7,370 nt of DNA from an uncultured Ruminococcus sp. (GTDB lineage Bacteria; Bacillota; Clostridia; Oscillospirales; Acutalibacteraceae): contig CACYDD010000268.1 of assembly GCA_902773065.1 (NCBI GenBank), forward strand, positions 1 through 7,370, read 5' to 3'. Shown here piece by piece: positions 1-5,191 of the stretch. Numbering within the stretch: the first letter of the stretch is position 1; every line of letters begins with the position of its first letter. Position numbers and translations under genes: made by a program. The notes below the pieces were generated by a model. The model did not search any database. It was not told the origin of the DNA and saw nothing but the letters and a program-made list of their open reading frames with translations.

Positions 1-267
1 CGCTTCCGCGAAGTGACCGATACGGCATTTTGCCATGACCGGAATGGATACGGCAGCCTGGATTCCCTTGATCATTTTCGGGTCGCTCATTCTTGACACA
101 CCGCCTGCTGCACGAATATCGGCAGGAATTCTTTCCAGTGCCATAACCGCCGCCGCACCTGCTGCTTCTGCGATTTTTGCCTGTTCAGGAGTAGTAACAT
201 CCATGATTACGCCGCCCTTGAGCATCTGAGCAAGATTTTTGTTTAATTCATACCTGTTTTCTGACAT
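1..267 (-). CDS. pdxS: Pyridoxal 5'-phosphate synthase subunit PdxS, N-terminal part (cut by window edge)
   Basis: The first 89 residues of PdxS (SNZ/Pdx1 family), the synthase subunit that builds PLP from ribose 5-phosphate, glyceraldehyde 3-phosphate and ammonia supplied by the glutaminase PdxT. It is a cytoplasmic (beta/alpha)8-barrel enzyme. Visible family hallmarks are KGGVIMDV near residues 18-25 (Asp23, equivalent to the catalytic Asp24 of Bacillus subtilis), AVMALERIPADIRAAGG at 40-56, and IPVMAKCRIGH at 75-85, where Lys80 matches the ribose-5-phosphate Schiff-base lysine Lys81. The start is ATG at 265-267, with AGGA at 277-280 nine bases upstream. The full protein is normally about 290 residues, so roughly 200 residues and any pdxT lie beyond the left edge. 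A sigma-A-like promoter and operator-like repeats lie directly upstream, so the gene is probably transcribed separately from the acetyltransferase gene before it. Confidence 0.97.
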   Translation of the reverse strand, partial: MSENRYELNKNLAQMLKGGVIMDVTTPEQAKIAEAAGAAAVMALERIPADIRAAGGVSRMSDPKMIKGIQAAVSIPVMAKCRIGHFAEA

Positions 268-309
268 TTCAATCAATCCTTTACTTATAAAATCAATAGG
301 TTTACTATG

Positions 310-337
310 ATTATACCACAAACTGTACATATGTAAA
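310..337 (-). promoter_or_regulatory. Predicted pdxS promoter
   Basis: On the minus strand a perfect -10 box TATAAT (310-315) is preceded by a 16-base spacer and TTTACA (332-337), which matches five of six bases of the sigma-A -35 consensus. Transcription would start near 303, giving a leader of about 35 bases before pdxS. The -35 box lies inside an inverted repeat, so binding there should affect transcription. Confidence 0.65.
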
Positions 338-372
338 TATACAGTTTTTATAAATTTCATAAGTACAGTTTT
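321..372 (-). promoter_or_regulatory. Operator-like repeats overlapping the pdxS promoter
   Basis: Three copies of one short motif are visible. AACTGTA (321-327) and TACAGTT (340-346) form a perfect seven-base inverted repeat with a 12-base centre that contains the -35 box. TACAGTTTT at 340-348 recurs as a direct repeat at 364-372, which is 24 bases away and ends four bases from the acetyltransferase stop codon. Combined direct and inverted half-sites are the style of operator reported for MocR-family regulators such as PdxR, which control pdxST in many bacteria. No such regulator gene is in the window, so its identity is inference. Confidence 0.45.
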
Positions 373-375
373 GCA

Positions 376-945
376 TTATAAAATGATTTCAGAAAAAGTT
401 TTAATTTCTTTTGTCTTGCTGTTGTGCACACCTATAATTTTTTCCATCCAGATCATGTCGTACCATCTGTTGAATTTATAGCCGCATTTCGTAAATTTTC
501 CGACAGTCCGATATCCCAGATGAGCATGAAATTCCGCACTGTTATTGGTCAAATATTCATCTTCCTGCTCTGTATAACCGATACATGCATAAAGGTTAAG
601 TATTCCCATCCGTTTTAATATTTCTTCCAGTTCACGATAAAGCCTTCCCCCGATACCGCCTTTCCGTAAATTATGGTCAACATATACCGTAAGCTCTGCC
701 GACCAGTCATAGGCGGCTCTTCCGACAAATGCTCCTGCATAGGCATAGCCCACGATCTTACCGTCAAGTGCTGCCGCAATATACGGATATTTTTCAAGCG
801 TATGATGAATTCTTCTTTGAAACTCTGTAACAGTCGGAACATCATATTCAAAAGTAATTGCCGTAGTCCGCACATAGTATTCATAAATTTTAAGAAGCTC
901 CTCTGCATCCGCTTCCGTTACAGTACGAATTATGATTTCAGGCAT
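376..945 (-). CDS. GNAT-family N-acetyltransferase, phosphinothricin acetyltransferase-like
   Basis: A 189-residue GCN5-related acetyltransferase that would move an acetyl group from acetyl-CoA to an amine. It opens with IIIRTVTEADAEELLKIY, the typical first strand and helix. Motif A is at about residues 83-103, with the acetyl-CoA pyrophosphate-binding pattern R94-x-x-G97-x-G99. The distal NNSAEFHAHLGY segment at 134-145 is motif B. This arrangement, with AYDWSAELTVYVD before motif A, is that of the Pat/MnaT (YncA) group, which acts on phosphinothricin, methionine sulfone or methionine sulfoximine. The true substrate cannot be read from sequence. About 19 polar residues (171-189) extend past the usual domain end. 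The start is ATG at 943-945, with GGGA at 956-959 ten bases upstream. It follows the met operon in the same direction after 254 bases, and pdxS lies beyond it with a separate promoter. Confidence 0.9.
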   Translation of the reverse strand: MPEIIIRTVTEADAEELLKIYEYYVRTTAITFEYDVPTVTEFQRRIHHTLEKYPYIAAALDGKIVGYAYAGAFVGRAAYDWSAELTVYVDHNLRKGGIGGRLYRELEEILKRMGILNLYACIGYTEQEDEYLTNNSAEFHAHLGYRTVGKFTKCGYKFNRWYDMIWMEKIIGVHNSKTKEIKTFSEIIL

Positions 946-971
946 ACATTTTCATTCCCTTCCGAAGAAAT

Positions 972-998
972 AAAAAAATTCACCGACGAGCCATCAGT
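972..998 (-). terminator. Possible weak rho-independent terminator ahead of the acetyltransferase gene
   Basis: The minus strand can form a stem of about seven pairs, two of them G-U, around a three-base loop (982-998). It is followed by GAA and a run of seven T (972-978). It could end transcripts arriving from metQ. The stem is short and wobble-containing, and the T run ends only about 12 bases before the acetyltransferase Shine-Dalgarno, so it could equally be chance AT-rich sequence. Confidence 0.3.
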
Positions 999-1080
999 TT
1001 CCATTCACATATATATTCTCTACTATCACCGCTCTTTGTACCTTTGACTTTAAAACCACACTTCAAATTTTATATTGAAA

Positions 1081-1153
1081 CGCGGCGATAAACTTGTCTA
1101 TTGTACTCAGAGCGAACGAATGGTAGCAAATTGACAGCGGAGGAACTCCGCTG
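1081..1153 (-). repeat. Dispersed palindromic repeat, copy 1 (after metQ)
   Basis: The core at 1129-1152 matches 22 of 24 bases of a segment at 3828-3851 on the opposite strand. Similarity continues more loosely to a shared GCCGCG at the far end (1081-1086 here). The core holds a perfect hairpin, CAGCGGAG and CTCCGCTG (1135-1153) around a three-base loop. This looks like one member of an intergenic repeat family scattered through the genome. It lies downstream of metQ, where its stem could stabilise the 3' end of the met transcript or help end it. Confidence 0.6.
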
Positions 1154-1163
1154 CGAATTGAAA

Positions 1164-1178
1164 CCGGCTGCTCGCCGG
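1164..1178 (-). other. GC-rich hairpin just after metQ
   Basis: CCGGC and GCCGG form a perfect five-pair stem around a five-base loop, 21 bases beyond the metQ stop and beside repeat copy 1. On the minus strand it is followed by TTTCAATT rather than a clean T run. It may be part of the repeat element or a weak transcript end. Confidence 0.4.
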
Positions 1179-1199
1179 AAGGAGCAAAAATATGTACTT

Positions 1200-2129
1200 T
1201 TAATTTAATTCAACAGGAATCACTGCTCCGTCATAAGTATCTTCAATATACTTTCTTGTATCATCTGACTGGAGTGCTTCCACAAGCTTTTTGATTGCTT
1301 CGTTGTCCTTGTCCTCTTTTCTTACAGCAACAATATTTGCATACGGATTATCTTTTGCACTTTCGCTGAAGAGTTTATTGGATGTGATCTTTGCTTCAAG
1401 AGCCTTGTTTGTGTTTGTGATAAAGAAATCATAATCAGCCTTTGTCGGAATGATCTGAGCAGAATCCTGCTCGATGATCTCAAGGTTCTTTTTATTGTTG
1501 GTAATACTCTTTACATCTGCACTGAGTGTGTCTTTAACATTCGGGTCAAGTTCAATGAAACCTGCATCTTCCAGAATTCTGAGTGCTCTGTATTCGTTTG
1601 TACCATCGTTCGGGATAGAAACCTTTGCACCATCAGGAATTTCATCAGGTGTTTTGTATTTGTCAGAATACGCTGTAATAGGCTCAACATGGATATCGCC
1701 TGCACTGACAAGATCCCAGCCGTTGACCTCGTTTTCGGAATTCAGATACGGAAGGTGCTGGAAGAAATTGAAATCGATCTCGCCGTTTGCCAGTTTCTCG
1801 TTTGTTGTGGAATCAGCCGCTGTAGAAACAAGCTCTACATTCACGCCTTCTTCTTTCAGCTTCGGAATGACATAATTGATCAGCTCCGAATGAGGTGTCA
1901 GGTCTGTAATACCCTTGATCGTTACCGTTTCTGTGCTGTCGCCGGTGGAATCATCATCTGCATTTGTATCGGTATCAGCAGCAGAAGCCGCTGTTGATGT
2001 CTGCGTATCACCCGTTGAAGCAGAACCGCTGTCTGAATTTCCACAGCCTGCAAAGGAAGCAACGGCAAGAGATGCCGCAAAAATCAGTGACCATACCTTC
2101 AATGTTTTAAAACTACCAACCTTATTCAT
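1200..2129 (-). CDS. metQ: Methionine-type ABC transporter substrate-binding lipoprotein (MetQ/NlpA family)
   Basis: A 309-residue extracytoplasmic binding protein that captures methionine, or a related sulfur compound, and delivers it to MetI. The N-terminus is a lipoprotein signal: basic MNKVGSFKTLK, a hydrophobic stretch at about 12-26, and the lipobox FAGC with Cys29 as the lipidated residue. Residues 30-69 are a Ser/Thr/Asp/Ala linker without Pro, a normal membrane tether. The NlpA fold follows (about 70-309), with the family signatures FNFFQHLPYLN, IHVEPITAYSDKY, SIPNDGTNEYRALRIL and FITNTNKALEA. Members vary in specificity for D- and L-methionine or other amino acids, so the exact ligand is open. 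The start at 2127-2129 has AAGGAG at 2139-2144, nine bases away. It is the last gene of the met operon, 33 bases after metI. Confidence 0.95.
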   Translation of the reverse strand: MNKVGSFKTLKVWSLIFAASLAVASFAGCGNSDSGSASTGDTQTSTAASAADTDTNADDDSTGDSTETVTIKGITDLTPHSELINYVIPKLKEEGVNVELVSTAADSTTNEKLANGEIDFNFFQHLPYLNSENEVNGWDLVSAGDIHVEPITAYSDKYKTPDEIPDGAKVSIPNDGTNEYRALRILEDAGFIELDPNVKDTLSADVKSITNNKKNLEIIEQDSAQIIPTKADYDFFITNTNKALEAKITSNKLFSESAKDNPYANIVAVRKEDKDNEAIKKLVEALQSDDTRKYIEDTYDGAVIPVELN

Positions 2130-2162
2130 GTTTCATTTCTCCTTTTTCTTTTAAAAATTCAT

Positions 2163-2873
2163 TCATACAAGACCTCTGCGTTTGAGAAGTCTTTTTGATA
2201 TCAGATTTCCCGCTCCCTGAACCGTCATAACAATGACAATCAGTATGTAAATACAGGCAAACAGCTTATCATGCTGAAAACGCTGATAACCATATCTTAC
2301 TGCGATATCACCGATACCGCCTGCACCGAAATTACCTGCCAGTGCCGTCATGGATATCACAGTGATCACCGCTGTTGTAAAACCTCTGATCAGAGAGGGA
2401 AGTGTTTCGGGAATAATGACCCGGAAAATAATCTGTGCATTCGTACTGCCAATCGATTTGGCAGCGTCAATTTTTCCCTTTGAAATTTCAAGCAGACTGC
2501 TTTCGACAATTCTCGCATACATGGGTATACAGCTTGCCGCAATGGCAATAATACAGGAATTGCTTCCGTAGGACTGACCGAAAATCAGTCTTGCTACAGG
2601 AATCATGAGTATGATCATGATCATCTCAGGAAGCGACCTCAGTACATTAATAAACCAGCCTGAAATAGTATAAGGGATTTTGAGAGGTATCAGACCGTCA
2701 GGGTTCAGTGCTGTCAGTAATATTCCTAAAACAATACCACCAAGCAGCATGATGACCGAAGATAATAATGTCATATACAGCGTATCCAGAACGGACGGCA
2801 GTATTTCCTGCCATATTTCCCACGAAAACGACCCTAAGAAAACCTCCCAGAAAGAATAATTTAATAAACTCAT
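2163..2873 (-). CDS. metI: Methionine-type ABC transporter permease (MetI)
   Basis: A 236-residue inner-membrane permease that forms the channel of the MetNIQ importer. About five hydrophobic membrane segments are visible, near residues 33-55, 72-92, 104-121, 165-184 and 204-222, as in MetI of Escherichia coli. The cytoplasmic coupling (EAA) loop that contacts MetN is at about 129-164, with IDAAKSIGSTNAQIIFRVIIP. NVLRSLPEMIMIILMIP at 76-92 and NFGAGGIGD at 181-189 are also family signatures. It is slightly longer than the usual 217 residues because of an extended N-terminus. The start at 2871-2873 has AAGGTGG at 2880-2886, six bases away. It is 95 bases from metN, a gap partly filled by a heptamer array, and 33 bases from metQ. 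Confidence 0.95.
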   Translation of the reverse strand: MSLLNYSFWEVFLGSFSWEIWQEILPSVLDTLYMTLLSSVIMLLGGIVLGILLTALNPDGLIPLKIPYTISGWFINVLRSLPEMIMIILMIPVARLIFGQSYGSNSCIIAIAASCIPMYARIVESSLLEISKGKIDAAKSIGSTNAQIIFRVIIPETLPSLIRGFTTAVITVISMTALAGNFGAGGIGDIAVRYGYQRFQHDKLFACIYILIVIVMTVQGAGNLISKRLLKRRGLV

Positions 2874-2920
2874 TATAAACCACCTTTATTCGACTTTGCG
2901 AAAAACTGCCCCCACACATC

Positions 2921-2962
2921 ATTATGCATTATGAATTATGCATTATGAATTATGCATTATGC
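2921..2962. repeat. Heptamer tandem array between metN and metI
   Basis: Six consecutive seven-base units read ATTATGC, ATTATGA, ATTATGC, ATTATGA, ATTATGC, ATTATGC on the plus strand, followed by a decayed ATTGAAT that runs into the metN stop codon (2969-2971). The period is exactly seven, with only the last base varying. It sits inside the operon, 34 bases before the metI Shine-Dalgarno. A seven-base period is out of step with codons, and the array is non-coding. Confidence 0.9.
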
Positions 2963-2968
2963 ATTGAA

Positions 2969-3754
2969 TTATATTCCTTCGCCGTCTTTGAGTTCAGGCT
3001 GCTGAAGCTCGAAAAATACTTTGGCGAAAAGCTTGCCGGTGTGGCTGTGGGGGTTACGGAATATCTCGCGGACATAACCCGATTCAATGATCAGACCGTC
3101 CTGAAGAACAGCCATTCTTTCACAGGAATACCGGATCGCATCAAGCTCGTGAGTAATCATCATGATCGTAATACCTTTTTGCTTGTTGATCTCTTTCATC
3201 AGATCCAGTATCTGGAGTGTTGTGTTGGGGTCAAGTGCCGATGTTGCTTCGTCACTGATAAGAAGATCCGGATCATTGATCAGTGCCCTTGCAATACCGA
3301 CCCTTTGCTTCTGTCCTCCCGAAAGACCGCCGGGGTAGGCACCCAGCTTTTCAGTCAGTCCCACAAGTTCTGCCGTTTCACGTACTCTTTTGTCGATCTC
3401 ATCTCTTTTTACACCGCATATTTTCAGCGGGTAGGCAATATTTTTATAGACTGTTTTTGCTTCAAAAAGATTGAAGGTCTGAAAAACAACGCCTATTTTT
3501 TTTCTTGCCTGCAAAAGCTCTTTTTTGGAAAGACTTAAAATATCCGTATCCCCTACGGTGATCTTACCGCTGTCGGGTGTTTCCAGTCGGTTGATACAAC
3601 GGGCAAGTGTTGATTTTCCTGCGCCGCTGAAACCAATGACACCGAATATTTCTCCCTTTTTGATCGACAAGTCAACGCCCTTTAACACTTCCAGTTTATG
3701 ACCGTGTACTGTAAAGGATTTATGCAAACCCTCAATTTCAACATAATTACTCAT
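2969..3754 (-). CDS. metN: Methionine-type ABC transporter ATPase (MetN) without the NIL domain
   Basis: A 261-residue cytoplasmic ATPase that powers import through MetI. All motor motifs are intact: Walker A GFSGAGKST (41-49), Q-loop Gln92 in VVFQTFNLF, signature LSGGQ (144-148), Walker B LLISDE (164-169), D-loop SALD (172-175) and the H-loop His202. VFQTFNLFEAKTVYKNIAYPL is typical of the MetN group. E. coli MetN is about 343 residues because of a C-terminal NIL domain that binds methionine and shuts the transporter down. Here the protein ends just after the ATPase domain, and only 95 bases separate it from metI, so that feedback domain is absent. The start at 3752-3754 follows an in-frame stop and no usable upstream start. 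The nearest Shine-Dalgarno (AAGGGA, 3771-3776) is 16 bases away, too far for direct use, and two tiny reading frames lead into the start. Confidence 0.95.
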   Translation of the reverse strand: MSNYVEIEGLHKSFTVHGHKLEVLKGVDLSIKKGEIFGVIGFSGAGKSTLARCINRLETPDSGKITVGDTDILSLSKKELLQARKKIGVVFQTFNLFEAKTVYKNIAYPLKICGVKRDEIDKRVRETAELVGLTEKLGAYPGGLSGGQKQRVGIARALINDPDLLISDEATSALDPNTTLQILDLMKEINKQKGITIMMITHELDAIRYSCERMAVLQDGLIIESGYVREIFRNPHSHTGKLFAKVFFELQQPELKDGEGI

Positions 3755-3791
3755 CGTGAAATCATTTCAATCCCTTCATTTTTTGTTCCTT
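3751..3791 (-). promoter_or_regulatory. Two coupled mini reading frames leading into metN
   Basis: On the minus strand AAGGA (3787-3791) stands seven bases before an ATG that encodes MKGLK and stops at 3762-3764. That TGA overlaps the ATG of a second frame as ATGA. The second frame has AAGGGA (3771-3776) five bases upstream, encodes MISR and stops at 3751-3753, again overlapping the metN ATG as ATGA. Ribosomes could reach metN by termination and reinitiation. The layout is directly visible, but its use in translation is inference. Confidence 0.4.
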
Positions 3792-3994
3792 CCTTTTTTT
3801 ATTCAAATGGCATATCTTCGCCGACAAAGCGGAGTGCCTCCGCCGTCAATTACGCTCCTAAGTTCCTGCACTACTCAACTATATTGCCGCGAATCAAATC
3901 TATAACTACCAGCAAACTGCCGACAGACATTACACATCATATAACATCACCACTTTCAACAACTCAATCATTGCTGAGCTTTATTGTGTCTCTA
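3755..3994 (-). other. Long 5' leader of metNIQ
   Basis: From the predicted promoter to metN there are about 230 bases with no gene. The leader contains repeat copy 2 and its GCGGAG/CTCCGC hairpin, a smaller CTCA/TGAG stem near 3964-3979, and the two mini reading frames next to metN. I looked for the conserved cores of the SAM-I (S-box) and T-box leaders, which often control methionine uptake genes in Firmicutes, and did not see them. No oligo-T terminator is evident in this stretch. Confidence 0.45.
3828..3891 (+). repeat. Dispersed palindromic repeat, copy 2 (metN leader)
   Basis: This is the partner of the repeat after metQ, in the opposite orientation. The core at 3828-3851 matches 22 of 24 bases, then there is looser similarity ending in a shared GCCGCG (3886-3891). 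It holds the hairpin GCGGAG (3829-3834) and CTCCGC (3838-3843) around a three-base loop. It lies within the predicted leader transcript of metNIQ, so it would be transcribed as RNA on the minus strand. Confidence 0.6.
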
Positions 3995-4023
3995 ATTATA
4001 ATCTCTATTTCTGTAAAAATCAA
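3995..4023 (-). promoter_or_regulatory. Predicted metNIQ promoter
   Basis: A perfect -10 box TATAAT (3995-4000) is preceded by a 17-base spacer and TTGATT (4018-4023), four of six bases of the -35 consensus. It is the best promoter-like match in the gap between lysR and metN. It would start transcription near 3988. It begins about 60 bases past the regulator's stop codon, so metNIQ can be expressed independently of that gene. Confidence 0.5.
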
Positions 4024-4034
4024 TTACAGGAAAA

Positions 4035-4050
4035 TTATCAAATGTTATAA
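4035..4050 (-). promoter_or_regulatory. Possible LysR-type binding site upstream of metNIQ
   Basis: TTAT-N8-ATAA is a small interrupted palindrome eleven bases upstream of the predicted -35 box, centred about 54 bases before the predicted transcription start. That is where LysR-type activators commonly bind. The match is short and AT-rich, so chance is a real alternative. Confidence 0.25.
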
Positions 4051-4084
4051 CTCAAATCAATAACCAGAATAGGTATGTATTCAA

Positions 4085-5008
4085 TCAGCTTGGGTTTTGC
4101 AGATAAATGCCAAGCTGGTTGATATATTCCTCCCCGATCTGTGTCGGCAGTGAACCTTCCTTTACAATGTAACCGATAGACATAACGGTATTGTGGTTTT
4201 CCTCGTCCTCACGAAACGGTATGGCGATATAATCCGAGCCGTTCAGGTTTTCACTGATGATACCCGAACACAGCGTATAGCTGTTAAGCCCCTTCATCAG
4301 GTTCAGCATAGAGGCTCTGTCATTCGTTTTGATTGTTCTGGGATATTCAATATCGCTCAGGATTTCCTCCGAAAGATAGAAGGAACTCCTGTCCCCCTGC
4401 TCAAAGGCAAGACAAGGATAATCCGCAAGCTGAGCAAGACCAATGGATTTTTCACCTGCCAGCGGATGCCCCTTGTAAAGGTAGACATAGGCATTACAAT
4501 CGATCAGCTTCGTAAATTTCAGTCCGTTATCCCTCAGCAGCTTTTTGATGATCCTGCTGTTGTAATCACTGAGATAGATAATTCCGATCTCACTTTTCAG
4601 GCTGCCGACATCATTAATCACTTCCAGCGTTTTGGTTTCTCTGATTGCAAATTCATATTTAAGTGTGCCGAATTTTTTTACGGTTTCTACAAATGCCTGA
4701 ACCGCAAAGGAATAATGCTGTGTCGAAACGCCGAATTTACGCCTGATATTCGCTTTGTCACTGTAACGCTGCTCCAGTATCTCATACTGCTGGTAGACCT
4801 GCCTTGCATATTTCAGAAAATCCACGCCCTCTGCCGTAATACTTACGCCCTTGCCTGTACGCAGAAAAATACGTGTTCCGATCTCATTTTCCAGCGTTTT
4901 GATAGAGCTTGTCAGAGACGGCTGTGTGATAAAAAGCTGTTCTGCCGCCTTGTTCATAGAGCCGATCTCCGCTATGGTTATCGCATAATAGATCTGCTGT
5001 AAAGTCAT
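4085..5008 (-). CDS. LysR-family transcriptional regulator, probably of sulfur amino acid uptake
   Basis: A 307-residue DNA-binding regulator of full family length. The N-terminal winged helix-turn-helix is at about residues 3-60, with SMNKAAEQLFITQPSLTSSI (17-36) as the helix-turn-helix and the wing RTGKGVSITAEG (50-61). A linker helix and a two-lobed effector-binding domain (about 90-300) follow. The segments KFGVSTQHYSFAVQAF and EIGIIYLSDYNSRI resemble a Firmicute LysR group often found beside methionine and cysteine transport genes, a similarity judged from memory. The position immediately before metNIQ on the same strand suggests that it controls that operon. The effector is unknown. The start at 5006-5008 has AGGTG at 5016-5020, seven bases away. 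A strong terminator ends just upstream of this ribosome site, so where lysR transcription begins is unclear. Confidence 0.93.
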   Translation of the reverse strand: MTLQQIYYAITIAEIGSMNKAAEQLFITQPSLTSSIKTLENEIGTRIFLRTGKGVSITAEGVDFLKYARQVYQQYEILEQRYSDKANIRRKFGVSTQHYSFAVQAFVETVKKFGTLKYEFAIRETKTLEVINDVGSLKSEIGIIYLSDYNSRIIKKLLRDNGLKFTKLIDCNAYVYLYKGHPLAGEKSIGLAQLADYPCLAFEQGDRSSFYLSEEILSDIEYPRTIKTNDRASMLNLMKGLNSYTLCSGIISENLNGSDYIAIPFREDEENHNTVMSIGYIVKEGSLPTQIGEEYINQLGIYLQNPS

Positions 5009-5030
5009 ATTTATTCACCTGCCCATTTTT

Positions 5031-5070
5031 TAAAAATAAAGAGAAGCAAATACACAACTATCTGCTTCTC
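5031..5070 (-). terminator. Strong rho-independent terminator after the nif genes
   Basis: On the minus strand GAGAAGCA and TGCTTCTC (5041-5048, 5063-5070) form a perfect eight-pair stem. It extends inward by one G-U and three A-U pairs to a six-base loop (5053-5058), twelve pairs in all. The stem is followed by TTTATTTTT. This should end the nifS-nifU transcript. The T tract ends about ten bases before the lysR Shine-Dalgarno. Confidence 0.8.
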
Positions 5071-5191
5071 CGCTCCTCAAAATAATCCTTGGCTGTCAGT
5101 TTATCATAAAGTCAATTTTTTATTTCTGATTCAAGCAGACCTGTTTCCCTTTCTGCACATCATTCGCATTATCATAAACTTCCCTCCGTAA

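Noticed and set aside
2924..3538. Open reading frame of 204 codons on the plus strand starting in the ATTATG repeats
   Set aside because: It starts within the heptamer array and runs antisense to metN, with Cys- and Phe-rich noise typical of a shadow frame.
3755..3994. SAM riboswitch or T-box in front of metNIQ
   Set aside because: I could not find the conserved cores of either class, and there is no terminator/antiterminator pair with a T run before metN.
3698..4063. Plus-strand frame of 121 codons covering the metN leader
   Set aside because: It has no ribosome site or family similarity, and it crosses the metN start, the palindromic repeat and the predicted promoter. The composition is that of AT-rich intergenic DNA.
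4193..5002. Open reading frame of 269 codons on the plus strand
   Set aside because: It lies wholly antisense to the LysR-family gene, whose protein shows clear family motifs. Its translation has no recognisable domain and no good ribosome site.
5058..5111. Short minus-strand frame encoding LYDKLTAKDYFEERRSR, looking like a gene remnant
   Set aside because: It has no standard start codon, is only 17 residues long, and ends inside the terminator stem. A frame of this length is expected by chance.
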